From Alphaproteobacteria bacterium (lineage in GTDB: Bacteria > Pseudomonadota > Alphaproteobacteria > Micropepsales > Micropepsaceae): 64,000 bases of DNA. Both the position numbers and the translations under genes were made by a program. Shown here piece by piece: positions 26,875 to 35,803 of the stretch (position 1 is the stretch's first letter; each line of letters opens with the position of its first letter). The stretch spans positions 248,001 through 312,000 of the forward strand of contig JAFKEU010000006.1 in the NCBI GenBank assembly GCA_017308475.1. The letters are read 5' to 3'. Under the pieces are notes generated by a model. The model was given only the letters and a program-made list of their open reading frames with translations, did not search any database and was not told the DNA's origin.

Positions 26875-26933
26875 AAACCTCGTCAGGTCACCGCAAAGGG
26901 CGTAGGATGGCACAGCTTTTGTGGGGTAGCGCC

Positions 26934-27563
26934 ATGACCGACTGGACGATCCGCGCGCACGAATTTTCCAACTGCAACTGTTCCTATGGCTGTCCCTGCC
27001 AGTTCAACGGCCTGCCCACCCATGGGCATTGCCGGGCCGTGGTCGGCTTTCGGATCGACAGTGGCCATCACGGCGACACCAGCCTGGACGGGCTGGCGGT
27101 CGTGGGCATGTTCTCCTGGCCCGGGCCCATCCATGAAGGCCATGGGGAGGCGGCCGTGGTGATAGACAGCAAGGCAAGCCCTGCCCAGCGCGCGGCGCTG
27201 CTGCGCATCCTGACCGGCCAGGATACCGAGCCCGGCGCCACCATCTTCAACGTCTTTGCCTCCACGCTGGAAAAGCTGCACGAACCCATCTTCACTGACA
27301 TCGATTTTCAGGTCGACATCGACGCGCGCCGCGCCCGCATCAATGTCCCCGGCCTGGTGGAATCGCGCGGCGAGCCCATCCTCAATCCGGTCACCGGCGC
27401 CGAACACCGCATTCGCATCGACAATCCCAACGGCTTCGAATACCTCCTGGCCGAAATCGGACGCGGCTGGTCCAGCACGCAAAGGCCGATGGCGATCGAA
27501 CTGGCCGACAGCTACGGCCAGTTCTGCGAACTGAACCTGTGCCAGAGCGGCGTGATCCACTAG
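26934..27563 (+). CDS. DUF1326 family protein
   Basis: A 209-residue protein of the DUF1326 family, function unknown. The N-terminal signature CNCSYGCPCQFN (about residues 13-24) offers four cysteines suitable for metal or redox chemistry, and a further cysteine pair ELNLCQ lies near the C-terminus. No signal peptide or membrane helix is visible. The ATG at 26934 puts the CNC motif at its usual distance from the start; an ATG at 26907 is possible. The DUF2182 membrane protein gene begins three bases after its stop, a pairing common in proteobacteria. Confidence 0.88.
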   Translation: MTDWTIRAHEFSNCNCSYGCPCQFNGLPTHGHCRAVVGFRIDSGHHGDTSLDGLAVVGMFSWPGPIHEGHGEAAVVIDSKASPAQRAALLRILTGQDTEPGATIFNVFASTLEKLHEPIFTDIDFQVDIDARRARINVPGLVESRGEPILNPVTGAEHRIRIDNPNGFEYLLAEIGRGWSSTQRPMAIELADSYGQFCELNLCQSGVIH

Positions 27564-27566
27564 GCC

Positions 27567-28406
27567 ATGGAGGGTGGGGCGCTCGAGGCCGTGCTGCGCC
27601 GCGACCGCCAGATGGTGTCGGCCGCGCTGCTGCTGCTGACTCTGCTGGCGCTGGGCTACATCCTCTGGCTGGCCGGCCGCATGGCGATGCCCACGCCCGG
27701 CGCGATGCCTGACATGCCTGGGATGGACATGCCCGGCATGGACATGCCGATGGGCGCGGCGGTTCAGCCGGTGCTGAAGGCATGGACGGCGGGCGAATTC
27801 CTTCTCACCTTCGTCATGTGGTCGGTGATGATGGTGGCCATGATGCTGCCGTCCGCCGCGCCGATGATCCTGCTCTATGCACGGGTCGGGCGCATGGCCC
27901 AGGCGGCACAAAAGCCCTTCGCCGCCACCGGCTGGTTCGCCGGCGGCTACCTGCTGGCATGGACACTGTTCTCGCTCCTGGCCACGGCGGCGCAGGGAAT
28001 CCTGACCGGCCTTGCGCTGCTCACGCCGATGATGGCCAGCGCCAGCGACGCGATGGGTGGTGTCATCCTGATCGCCGCGGGCCTCTATCAATGGACGCCA
28101 TGGAAGGATCGCTGCCTGGCCCATTGCCGTGCGCCGCTGGCGTTCATCCAGCGGCATGGCGGCTTTCGCCCCCGCCCGTCTGCGGCGCTGGGGCTTGGCC
28201 TGCGCCACGGATTCTATTGCGTGGGCTGCTGCTGGGCGCTGATGGCGCTGCTGTTCGTGGGCGGGATCATGAATATCGCCTGGATCGCGGGGCTTGCCGT
28301 CCTGGTGCTGCTGGAGAAGCTGCTGAAGCATGGCCGGTTGATCGCGCGCGGCGCGGGGCTGGCGGCCATCGCCGCCGGCCTCATTCTGCTTGCGCCCGCG
28401 GCCTGA
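27567..28406 (+). CDS. DUF2182 family integral membrane protein, Met-rich
   Basis: A 279-residue polytopic membrane protein with about six helices. The family motif region TFVMWSVMMVAMMLPSAAPM and the later RHGFYCVGCCWALM segment (three cysteines in a helix) are typical of DUF2182, often called predicted metal-binding. Between helix 1 and helix 2 is a periplasmic loop with repeated MPGMD units (about residues 45-62), which resembles copper-binding methionine motifs. Coupled with the DUF1326 gene. The function is unknown; metal handling is inference. Confidence 0.87.
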   Translation: MEGGALEAVLRRDRQMVSAALLLLTLLALGYILWLAGRMAMPTPGAMPDMPGMDMPGMDMPMGAAVQPVLKAWTAGEFLLTFVMWSVMMVAMMLPSAAPMILLYARVGRMAQAAQKPFAATGWFAGGYLLAWTLFSLLATAAQGILTGLALLTPMMASASDAMGGVILIAAGLYQWTPWKDRCLAHCRAPLAFIQRHGGFRPRPSAALGLGLRHGFYCVGCCWALMALLFVGGIMNIAWIAGLAVLVLLEKLLKHGRLIARGAGLAAIAAGLILLAPAA

Positions 28407-28412
28407 GCGTTC

Positions 28413-31025
28413 TTACGCGCGCTTCCACACCGCATAATAGGGCTGGCTGGAAAAGTCGGCATTGAAACCGGGAAAGATGACGGACTGGCCGCCGCGCGCC
28501 GGCACGAAATAATATTGCAGCGGATAGGGCGAGCCCGTGTAGGCGGCTGGAATGGCCGCGCCAAAGCCCGCGCCGTCGCGTGTCATCGCCATGCTCAGCC
28601 AACGCTCGCCGTGATTGACATGGCGATAAAACAGCGTCGCGGAAACGGCCGATGGCGCCGTCAGCGCAAGCGGCAACGGCGAGCCGGGCGTGAACATTGC
28701 GGGCACGTCATGGCGGCAGTCCAGTTGCGGCCGCACCGGCGGATTGGCGACGGCGGCCATCGCCTTTGCGGCGTCGCCATTCCCGCCTCTGGCCACCGCC
28801 GCGCGCACCGCGGCAATGTCGGCATCGATGGCCGCCAGCCGGTCGGTCCAGTGGCCGCGCCGCATGGGAATGCGCCCATAAGAGATGTCGGATCGATAGA
28901 CCGCGCCTTGCCTTGCCAATTCCGCCCACGCTGCGCGCGCCTGCCCATAGGCCGCCACCGCGCGCCGCCCTGCCTCCGCGTCGTCGGCCTTCTGCCACAG
29001 CGCATAGTAAAGCCCCGCGCGCAGCTTGGCGGCGAAGAAGCGCGCCAGCCCCGCCTGGATGCGGACGTCGGATTGCACCAGCCCGTCCAGCGCCGGGCTG
29101 CCGCCTTCCGCCACCTTCGCCAGTCCACCAAGCCACACCGCCACCTCGGCGGGCGAATATCTGGCATTGGCACCGCCCGCCAGCAGGTCGCCCGCATGTT
29201 CGTCGATGGTGGAAAAAAGCTGCGGGTCCAGCGGGCTGCAGGCGCCGAAATTATAGGGCGCGGGCGTGTCGGAATAGGGCGCGTTCTTTTTTTCGACGGC
29301 CACCAGCGGCTGGTTGGTATAGACCTCGTACCACAGCGAATGGTTGGACGCCGATGGCAGCGACGCGCTGGTCATGAGCGGCAGCACCCGGCTTGCGGCA
29401 GCCAGTGCCTCCCCCGCCGCCATCGCGCCCTTGCCGTGACGCTCGGCCAGCGTGCGGCGCCAGAAGTCATGCCCGCCCTCGGGGTTGTAGAGCATTCGTC
29501 CCAGCAGGCGGTAATTGTCGGCGAATTTGCGCCAGTCCTTCGGATGACGGCTGACGGCATAGGCGTTGCGCCCGCCCGGATGGCCCGATCCCTCGCGCCC
29601 CTTGAAGGTCAGCGGCTCGCACACTTCCAGCCCCGCCGCGCCGCAGAAATGTGCCGCCCGGCCGATGGCCGAGGCCAGCGCCGGATCGGCCGACAGCAGA
29701 TGGCGCTGTGTGCCGGGCCACAGCCGATAGAGAATGTCGTAGCTGCGTCCCTCCTGGTACAGGTCGGCATAGCCATAGCGGGTAAAGCGTCGCGCGCCGT
29801 TGGAGACGGCGAAAGTGCCCGTCTCCATCCGCCCCGGCGTGGGGATTTCCAGCTCGCGGATGTCGGCCTGGTGATAGCCCAGGCTCTGGTGCTCGGCCGA
29901 AAATTTGGGGCCAACGCTTACCGGCTGGCCGGTTTTCGCCGCGATGTCGATGATGGTCTGGTCGATGCCCTTGGCATGCATGTCGATATTCACTTTGCGC
30001 CCGCATTGCGCGATCGCCTCGAACAGGGTCTGCCAGAAGGGGTAATTGCCTTCGGGAATGCCGCTTTCGCCATGCACGCGCAAGGTGACGCCGGTGATCT
30101 CGGGGCATTCCTTCAAAAGGATCGCCAGCGCGTCGCGGTTGTAATTGGCGGCATCCGCCAGGTCCCTGATGCCGCCGATGACATGGTCGGAATGGGGGCT
30201 GTCGGTCCAGGCCCAGGCATGGGTCCAGATGCCGAGCTGGAAATCCAGGCCGCGCGCGCCCGTCTCCCGGGCGATGAATTTCAGCGTCTGAAGATTGCGT
30301 TCGCGTTCGCCCGGCTTGAGCGCCGGGGTGATGGTGACGTCATGGCCCGGCACCTCGACCAGATAGGGATAGGGAAAGTGCAGATAGTCGCCGGTGACCC
30401 CGCGCGGGAAATCGTATCCGAAGCCCAGCGCGAAGTTGAAGCGGTTGAAGCGGCACGCCGTCACCATGTCGAGATAGTCGCGCCAGCCATCGCGGTCATG
30501 GAACCACGGCATGTCCTCGATCTCGCTCAGGAAGGCGCGCGCGACGCTGCGGATGCGGTTGGGTGTGGTCTCCGCGATCGCCGTCTTCAGGTTCAGCGCG
30601 CCGGAACCCTGGGCGTCCACACGCTCGGCCAGGTCCAGCAGGGCATAGACGAAACCGCGCGGGTCCTGCGCTGACACCAGCAGTGCGGGCCGTTCCGCCA
30701 GCCGGCCCGGCACCAGCCGCAGGCATTCCGGCGAGGCCCAGTCCCTTGGCGGTGCGGCGAAGCCCGTCGCCCATCGCGATCCCGGCCCCGCGACGGCGAC
30801 GACCGTCCCCTTCGCCGCCGCGGGACCGGTGGCGATATCCAGTGCCATGTTCTTCCTGGCCAGCGCGTCCTTCAGTTTGCCGGCGGCCCAGCGCAGCGGG
30901 GCACTGTCGGCTGCAGCGTCGATCAACAGCGAGACAGAACCGGACTGTGCCGCGGCCGGCGTCAGTGTCGCGGCCGGTGCCGCTCCCAGAACCTGAAGAA
31001 CGCGCCGCCGCCGCATGCCTGTCAT
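28413..31025 (-). CDS. large Tat-exported glycoside-hydrolase-like protein
   Basis: An 870-residue protein beginning with a twin-arginine signal (MTGMRRRRVLQVLGAAPAA). Residues 30-150 look like an alpha-glucuronidase/hexosaminidase N-terminal alpha-beta domain. The central part resembles a TIM barrel: RFNRFNFALGFGYDFP, ARGLDFQLGIWTHAW, VTLRVHGESGIPEGNYPFW with a candidate catalytic glutamate, and VNIDMHAKGID. A helical region and a beta-rich C-terminus follow. I do not recognise a defined GH family; GH67-like or GH20-like barrels are the nearest impression. An MFS transporter gene lies 123 bp upstream on the same strand, suggesting release and uptake of a sugar acid. The ATG at 31025 is required for the signal. 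Confidence 0.6.
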   Translation of the reverse strand: MTGMRRRRVLQVLGAAPAATLTPAAAQSGSVSLLIDAAADSAPLRWAAGKLKDALARKNMALDIATGPAAAKGTVVAVAGPGSRWATGFAAPPRDWASPECLRLVPGRLAERPALLVSAQDPRGFVYALLDLAERVDAQGSGALNLKTAIAETTPNRIRSVARAFLSEIEDMPWFHDRDGWRDYLDMVTACRFNRFNFALGFGYDFPRGVTGDYLHFPYPYLVEVPGHDVTITPALKPGERERNLQTLKFIARETGARGLDFQLGIWTHAWAWTDSPHSDHVIGGIRDLADAANYNRDALAILLKECPEITGVTLRVHGESGIPEGNYPFWQTLFEAIAQCGRKVNIDMHAKGIDQTIIDIAAKTGQPVSVGPKFSAEHQSLGYHQADIRELEIPTPGRMETGTFAVSNGARRFTRYGYADLYQEGRSYDILYRLWPGTQRHLLSADPALASAIGRAAHFCGAAGLEVCEPLTFKGREGSGHPGGRNAYAVSRHPKDWRKFADNYRLLGRMLYNPEGGHDFWRRTLAERHGKGAMAAGEALAAASRVLPLMTSASLPSASNHSLWYEVYTNQPLVAVEKKNAPYSDTPAPYNFGACSPLDPQLFSTIDEHAGDLLAGGANARYSPAEVAVWLGGLAKVAEGGSPALDGLVQSDVRIQAGLARFFAAKLRAGLYYALWQKADDAEAGRRAVAAYGQARAAWAELARQGAVYRSDISYGRIPMRRGHWTDRLAAIDADIAAVRAAVARGGNGDAAKAMAAVANPPVRPQLDCRHDVPAMFTPGSPLPLALTAPSAVSATLFYRHVNHGERWLSMAMTRDGAGFGAAIPAAYTGSPYPLQYYFVPARGGQSVIFPGFNADFSSQPYYAVWKRA

Positions 31026-31148
31026 GGTCTGCCCTTCCGAATGTTCCGCCTCGCGGGTCTGACGCCCGTATGGCCGTACTATAGCCATTCCGGCGGGCGG
31101 GTCAGGCCGCGCGGATGAAGAATGATCCATGCCGGGTGTGAAATCGTT

Positions 31149-32426
31149 TCAGTCCTGCTCGAACTTGCGGGCCGAACGCAGTGACGCCGCCACGATGCTG
31201 GCGGCCAGCGGCCCCAATCCCAGCGCCATGATTGCGAGCGAATAGTTGCCGGTGACCTGGCGCACCCAGCCGACCATATAAGGCCCCACGAAGCTGCCCA
31301 GGTTGGACACCGCATTGATCAGCGCCAGGCCCGCCGCCGCTGCCGGCCCCGACAGCATCGCCGAAGGCACCGCCCAGAACACCGCGACGTAACAGAAGAC
31401 GCCACTGATCCCCAGCGTCAGCGCCACCATGATCGCCACCGGATCGCGCAGCACCGCGCACGCAACCAGCCCCAGGCCGGAAATCGCCGCCGGGATAGCC
31501 GCGTGCCAGTTGCGTTCCCGCCTGCGATCCGAGCGAATGCTCCACAGCGCCATCGCCACCGCCGCCGCCGCGAAAGGAACGGCGTTGACCAGCGGCGTCA
31601 TCGCAGCGGAAACGCCGAGCTGGTGGATCATTTGCGGCAGGAACAGGATCAGCCCATAGGCGGCCGCGTTGATGCCCACGCCGGCCAGCGCGATCAGCCA
31701 TACAGTGCCGTTGGTCAGTGCGCCCGCGACGCTGAAGCGCTGCACGCTTTCGCGGTGCTGCCTTTCGCTGTCCAGCTGGGCGACCAGCCACGCCTTTTCG
31801 GACTGCGGCAGCCAGGGCGCGGCAGAGGGGCCTTCGGGCAAGGCGAAGCGGAAGCAAAGGCCCAGTGCGATGGTGGGCAGCGCCTGCAGGACGAACAGCC
31901 ATTGCCAGCCCCTGAGGCCTGCAATGCCGTCCATCAGCAGGATGGGCTGCGAGATCAGCGATCCCACCATGATGGAAAAGGGCGTCGACAGGATCAACAG
32001 CATCAGCATGCGCACGCGATAGCGCTCGGGCGCCCACATGGTGAGGATGTAAAGCAGGCCCGGATAGAGCCCTGCCTCGCCAACGCCGAGGATGAAGCGC
32101 ACCAGATAGAAGCTGTGCGGCCCCACGACAAAGGCGTTTAGCAGCGAGGCGATGCCCCACAGCGTGGTGATCAGCGGAATCCACACGCGCGCGCCCAGCC
32201 TCGCCAGCACCAGGTTGGACGGCACCGAGAAAGCAACGTAGCCGACAAAGAACAATCCGCCCGCCAGGCCATACTGTTCCGAATTCAGCCCCAGGTCCGC
32301 GTTCATGGTGAGGGCGGCGAAGCCCACATTCACCCGGTCGATATAGGCGACGAAATAGGCCGCGAACAGCAGCGGTAATATCCGCCACATGACATGGCGG
32401 ACGGCGGATGCTTCCGGTGCCGGCAC
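31149..32426 (-). CDS. MFS transporter, anion:cation symporter (ACS) type
   Basis: A 425-residue, 12-helix major facilitator protein. The first helix YFVAYIDRVNVGFAAL, the AGGLFFVGYVAFSVPSNLVLARLGARVW loop, RFILGVGEAGLYPGLLYILTMWAP and the closing PYMVGWVRQVTGNY are typical of the ACS family, which carries sugar acids such as glucarate, galactonate or phthalate-like anions. The start is a GTG at 32426; a later ATG at 32390 would begin at MWRIL. It stands upstream of the glycosidase-like gene and probably imports its product. Confidence 0.9.
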   Translation of the reverse strand: MPAPEASAVRHVMWRILPLLFAAYFVAYIDRVNVGFAALTMNADLGLNSEQYGLAGGLFFVGYVAFSVPSNLVLARLGARVWIPLITTLWGIASLLNAFVVGPHSFYLVRFILGVGEAGLYPGLLYILTMWAPERYRVRMLMLLILSTPFSIMVGSLISQPILLMDGIAGLRGWQWLFVLQALPTIALGLCFRFALPEGPSAAPWLPQSEKAWLVAQLDSERQHRESVQRFSVAGALTNGTVWLIALAGVGINAAAYGLILFLPQMIHQLGVSAAMTPLVNAVPFAAAAVAMALWSIRSDRRRERNWHAAIPAAISGLGLVACAVLRDPVAIMVALTLGISGVFCYVAVFWAVPSAMLSGPAAAAGLALINAVSNLGSFVGPYMVGWVRQVTGNYSLAIMALGLGPLAASIVAASLRSARKFEQD

Positions 32427-32491
32427 GATTTGCCCCCTCTGCCGCGAAGCCTAGAGAGCATGCAGGCGCCGTTCAAGCCCGCTAAGCCATC

Positions 32492-33031
32492 TCAGGCCGT
32501 CTTGCGGGACCCTTTCGGCATCATGCGTTGGATCAGCCCGTCATGCGCGATCGCCTGATGATAGAACGCCGCCGCGATATGGCCCAGGGCCAGCAGCACC
32601 AGCGCATAGGACGCAATCTCGTGCAGTTCGGTCAGGGGCCGGAAGATTTCCGGTGTGCGCTGCACCAGCGGGGGCATCGCGAACAGCCCGAAATCGATGC
32701 CGCGTCCGCGATAGAGCAGGGTGGGTATGCCGATGACCGGTACCACCAGCATCAGCAGGTACATCAGCCCGTGCCCCACCTTCGATGCCACCCGCGACAG
32801 CGGCGTGATGGTCTGCGGCAGGGGCGGAGGCCGGTGGACAATGCGCCAGCCGATGCGGACCAAGGTAAGGACCAGGATCGCCAGCCCAACCAGAACGTGG
32901 GTGTTGACCACGGCATCCTCATAGGCCTTGGGGAAGTCATCCACCGTCAGGCCCAAAAGGAACGTCACCGCTATCAGGACGGCGATGCTCCAGTGAAGCA
33001 GCATGGCGATCCCATCGTATCGCTCGTTCAT
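32492..33031 (-). CDS. cytochrome b561 family protein
   Basis: A 179-residue, four-helix di-haem b protein of the inner membrane. The haem-ligand histidines are in ALLHWSIAVLIAV (His13), VVNTHVLVGLAILVLT (His45), VGHGLMYLLMLVVPV and LHEIASYALVLLALGHIAAAFYH. Such proteins shuttle electrons between quinone and periplasmic partners or oxidise superoxide (CybB-like). The ATG is at 33031. Divergent from the P-type ATPase over 109 bp, which contain a partial FNR-type site. Confidence 0.92.
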   Translation of the reverse strand: MNERYDGIAMLLHWSIAVLIAVTFLLGLTVDDFPKAYEDAVVNTHVLVGLAILVLTLVRIGWRIVHRPPPLPQTITPLSRVASKVGHGLMYLLMLVVPVIGIPTLLYRGRGIDFGLFAMPPLVQRTPEIFRPLTELHEIASYALVLLALGHIAAAFYHQAIAHDGLIQRMMPKGSRKTA

Positions 33032-33085
33032 TGAAACCTCTGTATCCTGATCCTATGACGCTAGTACGGTGGCCCCGGGTGAACC

Positions 33086-33099
33086 TTGCGCCATATCAA
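33086..33099. promoter_or_regulatory. partial FNR/FixK-type site
   Basis: The sequence ttgcgccatatcaa matches the FNR/FixK consensus TTGAT-N4-ATCAA at eight of ten fixed positions. It lies 42-55 bp before the P-type ATPase start and 55 bp before the divergent cytochrome b561 start. Two perfect sites occur about 4.6 and 7.8 kb further on, which makes this one more believable, but the match is incomplete. Confidence 0.35.
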
Positions 33100-33140
33100 G
33101 TCTTCTTCCGGCCTTGGCTGGTCTTTGGGAGGCTTCAGGA

Positions 33141-35690
33141 TTGACACAGCTGGAAGACCGGATGGAACCGCGCGTCGATACGGGCCTCTCGAGCGCCGAA
33201 GCCGCGCTGCGCCTGCGCCGTTTCGGGCCCAACGAACTTCCCAGCCCGGAGCGGCGCAACCTGCTGCGCATCGTGCTGGACACGCTCCGCCAGCCCATGT
33301 TCGCGCTTCTGGCGGTCGGCGCGCTGGTCTATCTGCTGCTGGGCGAGCCGGTGGATGCGGGCGTGCTGGGCGCGTTCGCCACCCTGTCGGTGGCCATTGG
33401 CATCGTGCAGGAAAGCCGCAGCGAAAAGGTGCTGCAGTCGCTGCGCAACCTGGCGAGCCCGCGCGCACTGGTGGTGCGCGACGGCGAGCGCCGGCGCATC
33501 GCCGGGCGCGAGCTGGTGCCCGGCGACATCATCATCCTGGGCGAAGGCGACCGCGTGCCGGCCGACGCCTTCCTGCTGGACTGCGCCGACCTGCTGGCCG
33601 ATGAATCGCTGCTGACCGGCGAATCCGTGCCCGTCCGCAAGGTGCCGGGCGGGACGGAGGGAAAGCCGCCCGCCCCCGGCGGCGAGGACCTGCCCTTCGT
33701 CTTCGCCGGCACGCTGGTGGCGCGCGGCAGCGGCGTGGCGTGCGTCGCGGCGACGGGGCTTTCCACGGAGATGGGTGCCATCGGCCGCTCGCTGCAGTCC
33801 ATCACCCTGGAACAGCCCCGGCTGCAGAAGCAGCTGCGCTGGCTGGTGCGCGACTTCGCGCTGCTGGGCCTTGGCGTGGCTTCGCTGGTGGTGCTGCTGG
33901 ACGGCCTTTTGCGCGACTCCTGGCTGGCGGCGGCGCTGGCGGGAATCGCGGTGGGCATGTCGGTGCTGCCGGAAGAATTTCCCCTGGTCCTGGCGGTGTT
34001 CATGGCGATGGGCGCCTGGCGCATTTCGCGCGCGGGCGTGTTGACCCGCCGCGCCGCCGCGATCGAGACGCTGGGCTCGGCCACGGTGCTGTGCACCGAC
34101 AAGACCGGCACGCTGACTGAAAACCGCATGCGGGTGGAGCTTGTCGCGGCCGACGGCATGGTGTGGCGGCACGACGGTGCGCCGCCGCGCGATGATCCGG
34201 TCAGGGCCGTGCTGCATGCCGCGCTGGGTGCCAGCGCGCCTATCCCCACCGATCCGATGGACCGGGCGATCCACAACGCCGCGGTGGCGGCCGAACTTGC
34301 CGGTCCGGGCACGCTGCTGCACAGCTATGGCCTCAAGCCCGACCTGCCCGCGACGTCCAACATCTGGGACGGGCCGGAAGAGGAAACCGCCATCGCCTAT
34401 GCCAAGGGCGCGCCCGAAACCATCGCTGCCCTGTGCCGCATGCCGCCCGGCGCGCACCAGCAATTGCTGGCCCAGGCCGATGCCCTGGCGGCCCAGGGCA
34501 TTCGCCTGCTGGCGGTGGCCGAGGCCGACCTGCCCTGGCGCGACGGCAGCCGTCCCGATTCCCAGCGCGACATCGCCTTCCGCTACCTGGGCCTGATCGG
34601 CTTCGCCGATCCGCTGCGCCAATCGGTGCCCGGCGCGGTCCGTGAATGCCGCAGCGCCGGCATCCGGGTGGTGATGATCACCGGCGACTATCCCGCCACC
34701 GCGCGCGCCATCGCCGCACAAGCGGGGATCGACGGCGGCACCGTGCTGGACGGCGACAGCCTGGAGCGGATGGATGACGCGGCGCTGGCAAAGGCGGTGC
34801 GCGCGACGTCCGTCTTCGCCCGCATCCGCCCCCAGCAGAAGCTGCGCCTGGTGGAAGCGCTGAAGCAGGACGGCGAGATCGTCGCCATGACCGGCGACGG
34901 GGTGAACGATGCCCCCGCCATGAAGGCCGCCCAGATCGGCATCGCCATGGGCGGGCGCGGCACCGACGTGGCGCGCGAGGCCGGCGCGCTGGTGCTGCTG
35001 AACGACGATTTCGCCTCCATCGTCGCCACCATCCGGCTGGGGCGGCGCATCTACGACAATCTGCGCAAGGCCATCGAATACATCATGGCGGTGCACATCC
35101 CCATCGCGGGCCTGGCGCTCCTGCCGCTGTTGTCGGGGCTGCCCCTGATGCTGATGCCGACCCAGATCGCCCTGCTGGAAATGGTGATCGATCCGGCCTG
35201 TTCGGTGGTGTTCGAGGCCGAAGCGGAGGAGCCGGACGTCATGGTCCGCCCGCCGCGCGATCCGGCCACGCCGCTTTTGGGGCGCGGCGCGGCGCTGTGG
35301 GCGCTGGTCCAGGGCGGGGTCGCGCTTCTCATCGTGGCCGCGTCGCTGTTTCTTGGCGCGGCCCTGGGCATGCCGGAAAACGAGTTGCGCGCGCTGGTCT
35401 TCACCGTGCTGGTGCTGATGAATATCGGCCTGATCCTGGTCAACCGCTCCTTCCGCTCGTCACTGCGCGAGGCGCTGCTGCGGCCCAACCCGACCCTGTG
35501 GCTGCTGGTAACCGCGGTGCTGTCGGTGCTGGCGGTGGCGCTGTACTGGGGTCCCGCGCAGCGGCTTTTCCATTTCGGGCCCCTGCACCTTGACGATGCC
35601 GCCGCCGTCGCCGTCGCCGGCGTGGTATTCCTGGCGTTGCTGGAAGGGCTCAAAGGCTTGGCCCGCCGCCACCTGAAAGTCCAGATATAG
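33141..35690 (+). CDS. cation-translocating P-type ATPase (P2-like)
   Basis: An 849-residue membrane pump. The N-terminal cation ATPase domain (LSSAEAALRLRRFGPNELPSP), actuator LTGES, membrane motif VLPEEFPLVLAVFMAMGAWR (near 275), phosphorylation site DKTGTLTEN (Asp320), nucleotide-site KGAPE (near 422) and hinge MTGDGVNDAPAMK (near 585) are in order. PEEFP instead of PEGLP marks a calcium-ATPase-like subgroup of unknown ion. No heavy-metal CPx motif is present. The start is taken as the TTG at 33141, because gggagg lies eight bases upstream; an ATG at 33162 is the alternative. Confidence 0.9.
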   Translation: MTQLEDRMEPRVDTGLSSAEAALRLRRFGPNELPSPERRNLLRIVLDTLRQPMFALLAVGALVYLLLGEPVDAGVLGAFATLSVAIGIVQESRSEKVLQSLRNLASPRALVVRDGERRRIAGRELVPGDIIILGEGDRVPADAFLLDCADLLADESLLTGESVPVRKVPGGTEGKPPAPGGEDLPFVFAGTLVARGSGVACVAATGLSTEMGAIGRSLQSITLEQPRLQKQLRWLVRDFALLGLGVASLVVLLDGLLRDSWLAAALAGIAVGMSVLPEEFPLVLAVFMAMGAWRISRAGVLTRRAAAIETLGSATVLCTDKTGTLTENRMRVELVAADGMVWRHDGAPPRDDPVRAVLHAALGASAPIPTDPMDRAIHNAAVAAELAGPGTLLHSYGLKPDLPATSNIWDGPEEETAIAYAKGAPETIAALCRMPPGAHQQLLAQADALAAQGIRLLAVAEADLPWRDGSRPDSQRDIAFRYLGLIGFADPLRQSVPGAVRECRSAGIRVVMITGDYPATARAIAAQAGIDGGTVLDGDSLERMDDAALAKAVRATSVFARIRPQQKLRLVEALKQDGEIVAMTGDGVNDAPAMKAAQIGIAMGGRGTDVAREAGALVLLNDDFASIVATIRLGRRIYDNLRKAIEYIMAVHIPIAGLALLPLLSGLPLMLMPTQIALLEMVIDPACSVVFEAEAEEPDVMVRPPRDPATPLLGRGAALWALVQGGVALLIVAASLFLGAALGMPENELRALVFTVLVLMNIGLILVNRSFRSSLREALLRPNPTLWLLVTAVLSVLAVALYWGPAQRLFHFGPLHLDDAAAVAVAGVVFLALLEGLKGLARRHLKVQI

Positions 35691-35803
35691 TCCCGCCTGG
35701 ACACGCCGCGCACATAAAGGCCATGGACAGCCGGTCCGGGCTGGCGCTTTCCGGGCCGGGTGTTAATTTGCCGCCATCGAATTTTGGGGAAGGACGATTT
35801 GGG

